64,000 nucleotides of DNA from Pseudovirgaria hyperparasitica (lineage: Eukaryota; Ascomycota; Dothideomycetes; Acrospermales; Acrospermaceae). The stretch covers positions 1,475,311-1,539,310 of the forward strand of contig NW_022985551.1 in the NCBI RefSeq assembly GCF_010093815.1, read 5' to 3'. Position numbers and translations under genes: made by a program. Positions 34,183 to 45,232 of this stretch are shown piece after piece; position 1 is the first letter of the stretch, and the number at the start of each line of letters is the position of its first letter. The notes under the pieces were generated by a model that saw nothing but the letters and a program-made list of their open reading frames with translations, searched no databases and was not told where the DNA came from.

Positions 34183-35816
34183 TTACTCTTGCTTCACAAT
34201 CCCTATCTTTCCGTCCGGTTGTTCGCTGCACGGCTCTTCCTTGCCAAACGCACGGCGGAGCTCCAAATCATACTGCTTCTGGTCATTGACTTTCTGTTCG
34301 ACCACCATCCCGGAATCTTCTCTCCAGAATCTCGACAGCACTTTTTCGCATTCGGGCGACAAGTAGGGGGAGAATCGAGGGCAGATATGCTCTTCAATAA
34401 CGAAAAGTATAGCGTTGAAAGACTCCAAAGAATACCAAAACCACACTCCTCTTGACTCCCACATTTTATTCATAATCCTGGCAAGTGAAAAGTTGCGCTC
34501 CGATGCCATTCCACGCTCCTCTTCTTCAAACATATGCATAAATTCTTGGCGAACCCTGTTGAATTCATCGAAATGTTCGTTTCGTAGTTCGTCAATGCAA
34601 CGTCCGGTGAGCCAGTAAGGGACGGCAAGCATCTCTACTGGTAGAGCACATACCCATTCTAAATCAATGAGACACGTGATGTTCCATTCTTCATCAACAA
34701 AGATGTTGCTCGCGTGGAAATCGGTAAATTGGAGAATGAATGGGCCATTACGGCGCTCACGTCTGATGTAATGATGCGATAGTGCACGGAGTAACGTTCT
34801 GATAGACATCTGGCTGCGGCAGTCTTCAGCGCTATAGACAGCATTAGGGTTACTAACAAGATATTCATCATGCATGGAAATCATATCAGATACGAATGGC
34901 TCCGTTTGCAGATACGTGTCGTTTTGTTGTATTATTCTTGGTACGCCATCGTTCTCTAACATCATGGTCGCGCAAGTAAGTGGACGATTCAATAATGTTA
35001 TAGTGCAATCATGATTAAATCGGAAAGCGCCTATTCTAGGCTGAGGTATGCGGGCAAGAGAGAGCATGAGGTGCGCTATGCCTTTTTCTAGCCTTTTTCG
35101 ACGGTCTGGATCTTCTCGCCACATCTCCCATGTATTAGAAAGCACCTGGCCCGTTTCGGGTTTGATATATTCGAGTAACATGTAGGCAGTAGGTAGGTTA
35201 TGGACGATTGAGATCGGGGTGTACTTCGAGAGCTCTGGATAGCAAAAGACACGGTAGATAGAGCGCCAGAACAGACATCTAAGGCGAACGTAGAACGGGC
35301 GTTTCTCCTCACGTGTATACTATACGCTTTTTAGCAGGTAATTGACAAAGTCAAAGCACCACCTACATGACGCTGGTCCAAGGACCCAAAGCCATGTAGG
35401 AACGGGATGCGGATATCAGAGCATTTCTTCTGCATCCAGACATATGTGCCCACTTCGCAGCTGAGTTTTTCGTCCACTGTACCAGGATACCTCTCTTCAG
35501 CAAGCTTGTGTGGCATTGGGCAGCGCAGGACAAACTTCTTCCCTATACCACGAGATGTCACCTCTACTAGCACACAGATGTTGAAGCTGCCTTGGATCCA
35601 TAGTTGCGGTGGAAGGACTACGCAGGTGTCGTTCCGACTAATTTGAAGGTGGTGTCTAGTGAGAGCGCAGATAGTGTCTCTACAGTCCCATAGTTTTTGG
35701 TAGAGGTCCCTTGTCGCCCGGACATCCGCTATCTGATGGAGGATGTTTCTTTCTTTCTTCGAGGCCGAGGTATACGTGCTAGGAGCGCGGTCAAGGTATT
35801 CGACACCGTCGAGCAT
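34183..35816 (-). CDS. APH-fold phosphotransferase family protein
   Basis: A fungal member of the aminoglycoside-phosphotransferase/choline-kinase fold, of unknown substrate. Exons are 35816-35367 and 35319-34183, giving 528 residues. The chosen start is MLDGVEYLDRAPSTYTSASK, which fits family members. Conserved blocks are PQLWIQGSFNICVLVEV, LRCPMPHKLAEERYPGTVDE and EVGTYVWMQKKC in exon 1. Exon 2 has AYMLLEYI, catalytic QFTDFHASNIFVD (a TDFHxxN variant of HGDxxxxN) and CLIDLEWVCALP with the metal-binding Asp. The intron is 47 bp with a GTAGGT donor. The catalytic His of the usual HGD is replaced by Thr, as I recall for this subfamily, so activity may differ. The frame stays open upstream to 36134 through a 9-nt repeat that would encode Cys-Gly-His units. 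Confidence 0.82.
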
Positions 35817-36051
35817 GGTGATGGTTGATGGAAATGCACGGATGACTGGCATAGGTGTTGCAATGCAACCCCTGACTCCACCCAGCCTGAAACCCCTTGA
35901 TCCGTGCGCTGAAACAGCCCACAGTAGTTCAGCCTGAGCCGAGGAGCTAAGCATGTCTTCCAGATTAGGGAAACATTCCAGAACACCAATGCATGGATGT
36001 TTACAACATCGAGCTCCGACATCATTAAAAGCACAATGATGACGACAGTGA

Positions 36052-36114
36052 CCACAATGACCACAATGACCACAATTACCACAATTACCACAATGACCAC
36101 AGTGACCACAATGC
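36052..36114. repeat. Seven 9-nt tandem repeats (ACCACAATG type)
   Basis: Seven units of ACCACAATG with T-for-G and G-for-A variants run head to tail. On the minus strand they lie in the same open frame as the downstream kinase and would encode Cys-Gly-His / Cys-Gly-Asn units. They are upstream of the start preferred for that gene. Confidence 0.9.
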
Positions 36115-36179
36115 CGTAAACAGATATTCATCATTAAGATCGTTCACATTAATTATCTGCAATTACACACAAGTAGAAC

Positions 36180-37523
36180 CTAGCCCGAAATATGCAGGCC
36201 CAAATTGCCACCCAACAAAACTTTGATCGCTGCAATCAGCTCCTTGCCAATGGCAATCCCGGTGCCAAAGTCCGGCACAGTGATCGCGACAGGAATCATC
36301 ACGCACTTCTTCAACGTAACTGGCTTCCCGTTCAGCCTATCTGAAATCCAATTCAGCGCACTCGCACTTCCCGTGATCGCCTCGCTGATGTGCTCGCCGA
36401 TGATATTCTTCCGGTACTCGATGATGGCGCCCTTCCCACACAGAGTGTCGACCAGTTTGTCCGTATCCGCCACAGGACTGATCTCGTCCGCAGCAGCCTT
36501 GTACACATACATCGGCATCGTCGGAGTCCCGTGAACACCCATGAGTCCCGCCGAGCCCAAAACACTGCTGGGCACCGGGTCCTTGGACAGCTCCTTGCCG
36601 CCATCAAAGTATGTGAACAAATCCTTGTTCCCACCGGCACTGGCCGTCTGCTGGAGGCAGCCATTCGCAATCTTGAAGAACTCCTCCTTCTTCTCCGCAA
36701 TCAGGTGCTGGTTCGCGTACTCGGTCAGGTTCGGGAACGCCTTGATGAAGCCGTATATGCCACTGAACGCCAGCCCCGCGAAGAAGCCCTTGTTGATCGT
36801 CTCAAGAACAGACTGGATGTCGGGCACCAGCCCGCCCAGCGCGACGCCCTGGAACTTGAGCTCTGGCGCATACTGTGGCTGCAGCTCCGCCGCCCACTCG
36901 CTGGCCAGCGATCCGCCCGAGTAGCCCCACATTGCGTATCGCGCGTTGCTGGCTAGGCCGGCGGATTTGGGCGCTTCGTTGAGGGCGGCGCGCACGCTGT
37001 CGAGGGTTGCGTAGCCGGCGGCTGTCCCGACGGTGTAGACGGCGTTGAGTCCTTCATAGTCTGACGACACGACGTACCAGCCCTGGTCCAGCGCGGCGGC
37101 GATCATGATGATGTCGGCGAGGGCGGTGGTGTTGGCGCCGCTCTGGATGGCATAGCTGGGGCTGCAGTCGTTCTTTGCCGAGTCGTAGGCCTGCTGGTAT
37201 GCGAGGAGCTTAGTTGGGTCTGCTTTGAAGGGCTTGAGCAGGGTGGTTACTGCGGCAGCTGGGTTACCGAGGGCGTCGGTGGTGCGGTAGAGGTACTGGT
37301 ATACGGCCTCGACTTTCTCGTTGCCGCCCAGGTTTGGCATCAGACCAGACAGGTTGGGGGGCACTTGACGTTTATCAATGACGGTGCCGGGGCTGTATGA
37401 TGCAATGTTGGGGGGAGTTCGATAGAAGGGGTCCTGCGACGGGATGGTGACGCGGCTAAGGAGGGCTGCCGCGGAGGAGAGCGTGATGCCCGAGAGGAGC
37501 GTGAGTGTCGTGGTGAGCTTCAT
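36180..37523 (-). CDS. Secreted LIP-family lipase
   Basis: An extracellular triacylglycerol lipase of the fungal secretory-lipase (LIP) family. It is a single exon of 447 residues. The start was set at the ATG giving a signal peptide (MKLTTTLTLLSGITLSSAAA); an open frame extends 24 codons further upstream without family support. The nucleophile is Ser202 in WGYSGGS. The likely acid and base are Asp in DEISPVADTD and His in IIGEHISEAITG. Paired Cys (KNDCSPSY, ANGCLQQ, DTLCGKG, LKKCVM) fit the disulfides of secreted members. NTT and NLT are potential N-glycosylation sites. A TATA box lies about 120 bp upstream. It borders the APH-fold gene on the same strand. Codon use is GC-rich at third positions. 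Confidence 0.92.
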   Translation of the reverse strand: MKLTTTLTLLSGITLSSAAALLSRVTIPSQDPFYRTPPNIASYSPGTVIDKRQVPPNLSGLMPNLGGNEKVEAVYQYLYRTTDALGNPAAAVTTLLKPFKADPTKLLAYQQAYDSAKNDCSPSYAIQSGANTTALADIIMIAAALDQGWYVVSSDYEGLNAVYTVGTAAGYATLDSVRAALNEAPKSAGLASNARYAMWGYSGGSLASEWAAELQPQYAPELKFQGVALGGLVPDIQSVLETINKGFFAGLAFSGIYGFIKAFPNLTEYANQHLIAEKKEEFFKIANGCLQQTASAGGNKDLFTYFDGGKELSKDPVPSSVLGSAGLMGVHGTPTMPMYVYKAAADEISPVADTDKLVDTLCGKGAIIEYRKNIIGEHISEAITGSASALNWISDRLNGKPVTLKKCVMIPVAITVPDFGTGIAIGKELIAAIKVLLGGNLGLHISG

Positions 37524-37640
37524 GATGGCGATAAGGGGCACTCCAGAGAACCAGCTGAGAGAGACAGAGAGAGAGAGGTATGGGGTTGCAGACAAAGAGC
37601 TCGCTGAACAAAAGGAAAAATTGTGAAGGCATCAAGCCCC

Positions 37641-37655
37641 TATATATATATAAAT
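37641..37655 (-). promoter_or_regulatory. TATA box of the secreted lipase gene
   Basis: An alternating TA tract, read on the minus strand as ATTTATATATATATA, lies about 120 bp upstream of the lipase ATG. A clear TATA element fits a regulated secreted enzyme. Confidence 0.6.
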
Positions 37656-38765
37656 CCTCAACGATAGCCCAAACCAAGACGCCATCGTCCCGATCTTTCG
37701 TTTCGTTTTCGTTACGATCCCACGGATATCCCAAAAAAAGACGAGACGCAGCCCTAAACTAGCCCAGACTACTCACCTGCACTCCGGAAGACCCTCACCC
37801 TCGAATCTAAAAGGGGTGTTTACCCCAGAGTGGGCTTAGCGCTGATTCAACGCCAGTAAAACATGGCCAATCACAGGCCGGTAATACTGTCCACGCCCCA
37901 CACCCCCCTTGCCACCAGTGGTGTCGTGCCGGCGCCCTAACGGTCTCATCGATGGTTCGGCGCTCCATACGGCTTAGCCGATCCATCTCCGATCAAGTCC
38001 GGAGAACCAAACATGGCCCTCGGATCACGCAGCTGTCGTGGCTCGTTTTGTCGTGCATTTGTTGATGTAGCCCTCTATGCACGATGCGCCCAGTGGAGAA
38101 TCCGGGGTGCGTTTTCGCGGGGAGCCCGTTCGTTTGTGGAGAGAGCCCAGGGTCACCGCTTGGCCGAGGCGGGGATGCGGTCACATGTGGGCTTTTCCTC
38201 TCCCTTTTCTTTTCGATTTTGCGGAGGAGGGGCGTGACGATATCGAACAAGCAGTGTTCGTAGCCGGAGTTGAGCGGGGCTGGGTGTCGTGATGTTAGGC
38301 TTGGGCGCGGAGAGGGGTCGAGGAGGCAATGTTGATACGATGGCCTTGGAAGTCCGGGGACATTGCTGTGATTTGATTATAATAATGATCTTCAGGCAGG
38401 TTTATTGGGTGTAAGTGCGTGCGTCGTGCTCGTCATGGTGTCGTCAGATGCTCGGACATTGTGCGCGAGAAATAAAAGAGAGAGATTATGTATTTGCCGC
38501 CTGCGGTCTAACTGTGTATGATGTCCAACGCGCGACTCGGCATAATTCATCAGTGCAGTGAACAGACAGCAAAACAGAAATATGCTGATTGCGGAGAAAC
38601 GCGCTCGCTCGCTTGCAATAACGCTTGCAGAAACCATGCTGATGCCATATGTCCGCGTTTTCAGATGAAACAGAATAGAAGAAGCGCCTTACTATGCGAG
38701 CCGAACGAATGTAGCGGACAAAGGAAACATACGTGCTCATCACAGGACCTGCCTGGTTAGTCCAC
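37656..38765. other. Intergenic: lipase upstream region
   Basis: About 1.1 kb between the lipase and the Ser/Pro-rich gene. It holds the lipase promoter and the 3' flank of the next gene. No coding frame with a domain, no RNA and no repeat were seen. Confidence 0.45.
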
Positions 38766-40643
38766 TCAAGCACTTTCGATCTGCACCCGCTGGCTTTTCC
38801 TGTGCTCGGGAACTTCTCCCAGCTGCACTACAGTCGGCACCATAGCCTTGCGCTCGCCGAATCTCTCCAGTCCGTCTTTGTCTGCGCACAGTCCCATGCT
38901 ATCCTTTCTGCTCCCAGTGGGGCCTCTGGACCTCGTCAGGCTCACGCTCCGCGCAATGCCAACCTGTACCGTGCCATTCCTCATACGACTGGGCTCTAGC
39001 GTCTTCGGTAGACGGCAAAGTGCTTCTGCGGTTGGCGGAGAAGTGGGCCTGGACGATTTGCGGGGCGGAAGCGGAGAGCGCTTGCTGGTCTGTCCTTTTG
39101 GAGGGGACAAAGTTGGAGGAGATGATATAAGAGCTGGAGATGCGTGTGTGGTAGTCACATGGTCTTGTTTGACAATACCTTGTGACAACTCTTCGGATGG
39201 TTCCTCGGTCAAGCAAGTAATGTGGCGTGAATTGGCGGCATCGTCGATTGCAGACGCTTCTTGGGAGAGAGGAGTTTCGTTGATAGCAGGGTACTGAGGC
39301 GAGCCAGAACTAGGCGAAGTGGTGGTTTTATTGAACCTATCTGGCTTCAGAGATGAGAAAAATGCCCGAGCTGGTGATTGGACAGGTTCTGTTTGCGAGC
39401 GGAGTAGTGGACGACGTATCTCGGTGTCCTGTGGGATTGGTGACGGAGCTCGTGAAGCTCGAGTATCAGGTGGTGGAAATAAGGAAACTGCAAAAGAGGG
39501 TGAATTGTATGATGGAGAACTTGCACGGCGCAATGGCTTCAGGTGAGTCCGGTTGGCTGATTGAGTCTGTGGTGGTCAGCTAAGAATTGCAGATACGATC
39601 AGCTCTATGATACGGACATTGACTGTGAACTCATCGAGTGGTCTCGATGTATGGCCATTACTATTTTGCCGCCTTGAGAGGAGCGAAGAAGACTCGTCCG
39701 GTCTCAGCAAGTGCCCAAACATAACACTGTACCGTTCCATCTGCGACTCGGGTATATCGATGTCCAGCATCAACCCCGAGGACTTCGGCTTTATCGATGT
39801 CGAGACCGGGATAGATGTCGCGTCCGGAGCATCGATAGTGACGGCCGGAATTCGTGAACCATTACCCTTTGGTGGTGGCGCCGGATTCGGCTCTTCGTTA
39901 TAACGATCTGATGATGATTTCTGTTTCTTCATGGACTGCGATGGTTTTACCGTCCTGCTCTTGGTAGGCTCACTCTCTCCTCTCCTCCGTGGACTCGGCC
40001 TCTTCCTATCCTCCTCTGACACCAGCGGTGACCCCTGCTTCGGTACCAATACGTGTCGCGGTTGGTCCGGATATGTGCGATAGTCCAACGGCGTCGGCAC
40101 ACGTTGTATCTGCACCTGGTAGAAAGGCTTGCTTGGCAGAGTCCCAGCCTGTTTCTTTCCGAAAATTGATCTCCAGCGACTGAGCTTCTGATCTGGCTTT
40201 TTATCGCCGTGATCGCTGGTGTTGGTTGATGATGGGGCTGGGCTTGCAGTTCTCGAGTCGCAGGACGATTCAGGACGATTCCAAGCGACTGCTTGGGATG
40301 GGCTCCCCAGCGCCATACCTATTGTGGGATCGTCGTATACCTCCGCAGTATAGTACACACTCGTCGAGACAGGTATCGAGTCGGCTGAAGGCTTCTCCGG
40401 ATTCGCAGTTCGAGGCTCATCCGATCGCCGGACGGTTCTCAGAGATCTCGACTTCCTGAGACCAGCACGTTGGGGAACACTAGCCGTGGCATCTTGCGAT
40501 GCCGTCGGCCTAAGAATGTATAGTTCATTGCGTGATGCTGCCTCGGCTCCGGTGACAGCGGATTGTGACACGTCATTTCCACACCGAGCGTCCTTCTGCG
40601 ACTCCCGGAGTCTCAAAGATCTGGATCGTCCGAGGATTGGCAT
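38766..40643 (-). CDS. Conserved fungal Ser/Pro/Arg-rich protein of unknown function
   Basis: Exons are 40643-39618 and 39566-38766, giving 608 residues. The intron is 51 bp with a GTCCGT donor and a GCTGAC branch site. The protein is largely disordered and rich in Ser, Pro and Arg. Its most conserved-looking part is LDIDIPESQMERYSVMFGHL near residue 300, followed by RPDESSSLLSRRQNS. The exon junction leads into RRASSPSYNSPSFAVSLFPP. From memory this matches a widespread uncharacterised ascomycete family in which ERYSVMFG is the signature. Many SP/TP sites and basic clusters suggest phosphorylation and possibly cytoskeletal or nuclear roles, but this is inference. Confidence 0.78.
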
Positions 40644-40798
40644 CGTGTACTATGATGAGCCGTGAATGGAAATGACCGGACAACGCAATGCGTTACGGAA
40701 GAACTGCCACACAAAAGACGATATCGAAGAGAAAGTGTGTCGAGGCAGCGAGGATCAGAGAAGAAAAGACAGGCCAACCCAACAGGACCCCCGCTACA

Positions 40799-40837
40799 GA
40801 TTAATCATGGCCAGATTAATCATGGCCAGATTAATTA
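40799..40837. repeat. 15-nt tandem repeat, 2.6 copies
   Basis: The unit AGATTAATCATGGCC occurs twice head to tail, with a partial third copy, about 160 bp upstream of the Ser/Pro-rich protein gene. Confidence 0.85.
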
Positions 40838-41744
40838 CTGACCCCGACAAATGAAGGGAAATTGAAGCCCTGCAAAAGGGTACAAGGAACACTTTAGCCT
40901 TGCTACCCATGTCGTAAGTTGAGGAATGCCAGCACGAGCCAGTAAAAGCGCTTGAAACACACTATTGCATGCATGAAATTCAGTCGACGTCGAATCATAT
41001 TAATAGGTATTGCAGAATACAGGGAGCGCCCTAGAATAAGGTAGGGCACTTGTCAACGACAGATCCCAGCGTGCGAATGTCTCACGGCGTCATTTGCAAC
41101 ACGGTTGGTGTTTCATCTTCAGCGCCACCACCAACCACTACGCCCTGTCATGCATGTGCCAATCTCCCGTCCCGAAATGCAGCCGTTCCTATATGATGAT
41201 GATGACAATGGTGTATCTGCCGGATAACAGCGGGAGGGCTGCACAGGGCTGTGGAGAGAGACTACAGAAGCATGTATGTCGGCGTGAGATGGTTTGATGG
41301 GAAAACAGTAAAGAAGAAAATTGGAATGGATATATATGCTATCTATAGAACGACGGCCCCACATGGGCCAATCAGCCGCCTACCACGTGACCGCATTTCC
41401 GTTGTGGCGGCGCATTGACTATATCAGAATTTCAGAAACAGCCACAGTCCTCTCTGTTATTTCCCAAAAGCGACAACAGTACACAATACACTTTGTTGCT
41501 TGCTTTCCATCTTAATCCATCTGGATCTTAAACTTCCATGCCACGTCAGATCATCACGGCCCACAGTTGACGAGCCGAACCGTCTTTCTCCAAACGTCGC
41601 ACACAGCATACTTCGGTTTCGAAACTCCACTTGGTGTCCACCAGAACTCATGCATTAGCTTCCTGTGCCTTGCCTCCGGCACACTCGATAGTGCGGCTGG
41701 GGCGTCAGTACATGAGCACCATAGAAGGGGGATTGCCCTACTCT
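40838..41744. other. Intergenic
   Basis: About 0.9 kb between the Ser/Pro-rich gene (its upstream side) and the 3' end of an F-box gene. Only short frames without domains are present. Confidence 0.45.
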
Positions 41745-42905
41745 TTACAGGCGGTAGCAGATATTATGCGCAATTGAAGGCAAACGAGCGCGTAGCTCAG
41801 CTCCTCGGAGGCGTAACAGACCATGACAGCCAGAACAAGGACCTTGCTCCTGGTCTATGTGGCAGAAACATATCTGCCCCATTTTCCCCTTGACTCCTCC
41901 TTTATCCGTTGCGTAGGCATGGCTGATATCGATACAACCGAGGTGTAGAAGCTTTGATGTTGTCTCGAAGATCAGGTCCCATTGATCACGTTCGAGCCAG
42001 CCTTTCACACGGATGTAGCGCAAATCAGGATGCGACATGAGTCTCACTGCTACATCCAAGTTTGCCGCAAAGTATTCTGGCGGAAAACACATCCCGAGGC
42101 GAAACAATCCTTTCGGTGCGTTTTGCGTTCCCAGCACTTCATACAACTGCTGTCTTGATGTAAGATTCTCCATGTTTCTATTACCAATGTCGAGTTCTTT
42201 CAGGTTTCTTGCGTTCATAATAAGGTCTAGGCCCACTCTGACCCCTTCTCTAAAGAAACCCCATCCGAGTACGAGAGTTGTCAGATATTTGCCCCACGTA
42301 TGGAGGAACGTTGGCGACCTGTACAGAGACAAGTGTAAATGATGCGTCACCAACTTGCAACTTCGGACCCCCTCTTCCAGATCAACATGTGTGAAAGGAA
42401 CACCATTGAGCGCAACCATTCCCAAGACAACAGCCCATTGATCTGTGCACGTGAAGCATCGCTCGGATATAGCTGCTTTGGTATCGTAATGACTGAGTCG
42501 ATCGACCTTTTTGCAATTCACCAGGCGTTCCTTGATAAGCGAGAAGAGATCTGTAAACCGAGTAGAGGTCAGGTCGAGCCGTCCAGACGAGTCGCGGGCC
42601 CAGATCAATCGACTGGCCTCGTTCTCAACCCGGCTCCCATGGGTTAGTAGAAGCCTCTGGACAGAGAAGCGCAGCTTTTCATGGTGTGCAACACGACAAA
42701 GACGGTCAGTTTTCTTGGTCGAGAAGTCTAGCTGGAAAGTACCAAAATACCGCTGGCCAAACGCGTCCCAAGAAGCATCGTGCAGGGCAGAGCAGGTAAG
42801 TCGTACATTCTTAATGTCCTTTTTCGAATCGTTCTTCCCATCGTCTAGGAGACTCATCGTATGGATAAGTAACTCCAGTGGAAAGTGCAACAATAAAGTG
42901 GGCAT
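41745..42905 (-). CDS. F-box-like protein
   Basis: A single-exon frame of 386 residues. The N-terminus LLLHFPLELLIHTMSLLDD, then NVRLTCSALHDASWDAFGQR, is a divergent F-box of the type seen in the large fungal F-box families. The rest alternates short hydrophobic strands and helices (YLTTLVLGWGFF, NLKELDIGNRNMENL, HPDLRYIRVKGWL), suggesting leucine-rich-repeat-like structure. The F-box would tie it to Skp1 in SCF ubiquitin ligases; the target is unknown. A Cys/His-rich end (ICFCHIDQEQGPCSGCHG) may bind metal. There are no neighbours that suggest a role. Confidence 0.75.
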   Translation of the reverse strand: MPTLLLHFPLELLIHTMSLLDDGKNDSKKDIKNVRLTCSALHDASWDAFGQRYFGTFQLDFSTKKTDRLCRVAHHEKLRFSVQRLLLTHGSRVENEASRLIWARDSSGRLDLTSTRFTDLFSLIKERLVNCKKVDRLSHYDTKAAISERCFTCTDQWAVVLGMVALNGVPFTHVDLEEGVRSCKLVTHHLHLSLYRSPTFLHTWGKYLTTLVLGWGFFREGVRVGLDLIMNARNLKELDIGNRNMENLTSRQQLYEVLGTQNAPKGLFRLGMCFPPEYFAANLDVAVRLMSHPDLRYIRVKGWLERDQWDLIFETTSKLLHLGCIDISHAYATDKGGVKGKMGQICFCHIDQEQGPCSGCHGLLRLRGAELRARLPSIAHNICYRL

Positions 42906-43390
42906 CTTGAGGTGATTGGTGCGAGAAGTTGAAGAGGCAGTATTAAGGAAAGAGGAAGACCAGAAGAGCTCAAGAAATAAAGGAACACCTGCCTGGCCGG
43001 AGGTGGGAGGTCTTTATGATGGTTTCACCAATGAGAACACCATTGAGCGCGTCCGACTGATTGTGTGCGCCTCATGTTTTGGGAGGTGAACATGCGGCAG
43101 CCGAACAGGCTACAGTGGAGGAAAATTGTTGACATGATTCACTACGGTCATGCATGTACTATTACCATCCGACCGTGTAACAGGCCTTTCCCGCGTCCAC
43201 TAGGGCTTTCGAAGCATTAACTGAACACTCTGGCCGTCGATAAACAATTGTGTCGCTAAAACATTACACAGTATACACACAAAGAACGTTGAAATAATGG
43301 GTATACCCGCCGGCCATCAAAATAAACCCGTACGCCTGCCTGCTCATGAATCATCGCCATATCACAACATCACAATCTGATCTGCTTAGC
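42906..43390. other. Intergenic: F-box gene promoter
   Basis: These 485 bp hold the 5' flank of the F-box gene and the 3' flank of the next gene. Nothing further is recognisable. Confidence 0.45.
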
Positions 43391-45157
43391 TTAGCTCCCC
43401 TCCTTCTCCTGCAGCGCAAACGGAATATTGATATCGAAATCCTCACTCGGCCCGGCCACCCTGTTAAACACGCACCTCGCAATCTCCTGCACGTCCTTGG
43501 ACATACTGGCCGAATGCTCCAGATATATATGATTCATCAGCGTCTCGGCATTCCCAAAGATAGGGGTCCCACGACTCGCCACACTGCACAGAATGCACCC
43601 GTAATTACACCTCTCGCTATCGCCAGTGCCATCCGCCGCCGGCCCGGTCTTCTTGGCATGGCTCTTCGCGAGGAAAGCCCATTTATAGCGAATCCCGCAC
43701 CCGGACACGTGGACGTTAGGGTCGATGACAATGTGGGGTTTCTGGCCGAACGCTTTGCCGCTGAAGGAGCAGGAGCGGCATTGCCAGACTTTCATGCTAC
43801 CGTACATGCCCGAGGGCAGTGTGACGAGCGAGATGCCTTTGCTGAACTCTTCGCGGCAGCTCCACGCGCCTTTGCAGAAGCCCCAGTAATTGTTGCTTTT
43901 GGAAGGCCGGCCGAGCATCGATTTTGGGTTGCCGGGCATCATGATTGTGTCTGTCTTGCGCGAAAAGAGGAAGGAACGATCAGGATTGCTGTACGAGGAC
44001 TTTCTGTTTTGTGCCGCTGGGTTGGTGCGCTCGTAGCCTGGGTGGAAGCCTGAGAATGGGCTGTCTGGTGTGATAGGGGAGGATCCAATGTAAGGCGATG
44101 CGTCTGGCTGGGGAGAACTGTTGGCAGCCAGTTCATATGCTCCGATAGATGGGACAGAGCTTGTGCGGTTACTGCCCGAATAAGAATGGACGCTCTTCGT
44201 AGAATTGGAATCTTGACGCATAACACTGTCGTGTCTTGGAGCTTGTGAAGCACAAGTCGGAGTAGACATGGTAATGTGGAAGGCGTTAAAGTCAGGTATA
44301 AGATCGTTGCCACCATCGCGGGTCGCAATATGTCGAGAAAGCCAGTCGAAGTTTGGAAGAAGTTCGATGCGGCTGCTTTCCATAGGTCTCCTCGATGATG
44401 GTCGCCGTGCTACCGATAACAGTTTACCTAGCCCGTGCTGTGGTTCGTGATCGATCGCGGGGAGCGTCACCGCAGAGGGGACAAAATCAGCTGCCATGGT
44501 ATTGGCCGTCATGAAAGTCCGGACGGAGTCCATGGATGTTCTTCCCTCCAGGTCAACGGTAGGAGGCCGTAGCGATTGCTCTAGCGGTAAACTCATGTAG
44601 ATTCGTTGCTTGAGCTCATCCAACGCCGTGATTGTGTCACGACGGTTCATGATGGAAGTCTCATTGAGCAAAGTGAGGTCAAGGACTGCATTTTCGTACT
44701 GTATCGCAATCTGGAGGCTTCTTATGATTTCAGCTTGCATCATGACCGCTATGTGGAGCAGCCGATCGCGAGCAAGAGCTGCACCAGTCAGTACGTGCGG
44801 TATACTGACGGCTAGCAGGGAGTTTGGCAATACTTACCATCGCCAGTACGGAACCTGGGACCAATCTCTCTACAGTCTGCCTGGTACCGCTGATTGACTT
44901 GAATTTCACCGCTCTGCAGTGACTCCTGCAAGGCCTTTTCCCTATACGCCTGCTCTTTCTTGCTCTTTCTCTTCTTCTTGATGAGCTTCACCAGCTCGGA
45001 CCCGCCATGAAAGGCCGATATAACGGCCGAGACAGCAGCGACAACCTGATGCGACCACAGTTAGTGGCGGTGCTACTGGTACTGTCTCTCATTGGAATCC
45101 TGAACGACGCGGCACGACTGTGGCAGGGATACCTGGACATACCTCGAGACCGGACAT
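43391..45157 (-). CDS. Conserved fungal protein with Cys-rich C-terminal domain, function unknown
   Basis: Exons are 45157-45143, 45045-44838 and 44778-43391, giving 536 residues. The 15-nt first exon (MSGLE) joins VVAAVSAVISAFHGGSELVK to make the N-terminal helical motif common in fungal STAND and related proteins. A basic KKKRKSKKEQ stretch follows. The middle is Ser-rich. The C-terminal domain begins NNYWGFCKGAWSCRE and has VWQCRSCSFSGKAFG, SERCNYGCILCS and a C2H2-like TLMNHIYLEHS, then DFDINIPFAL. I recall this as a widespread ascomycete family without a known function. Pairs of Cys and His suggest zinc binding. A TATA element lies about 70 bp upstream of the ATG. An antisense frame of 235 codons (43346-44053) is a shadow. 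Confidence 0.82.
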
Positions 45158-45222
45158 CTCAGGAGATGCACGTCCAGCCTAGAAGGCTAGAGACGCGCGC
45201 GGTCTAGATCTAGACGAGGTGC

Positions 45223-45232
45223 TTTATATAAG
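45223..45232 (-). promoter_or_regulatory. TATA box of the Cys-rich conserved gene
   Basis: CTTATATAAA on the minus strand lies about 70 bp upstream of the ATG at 45157. A 12-bp palindrome TCTAGATCTAGA (45203-45214) sits between the two. Confidence 0.5.

Noticed and set aside
36390-36956. 188-codon plus-strand frame
   Set aside because: Antisense shadow of the GC-rich lipase gene.
43346-44053. 235-codon plus-strand frame
   Set aside because: It is antisense to the conserved Cys-rich gene and shows Arg/Ala-rich shadow composition only.
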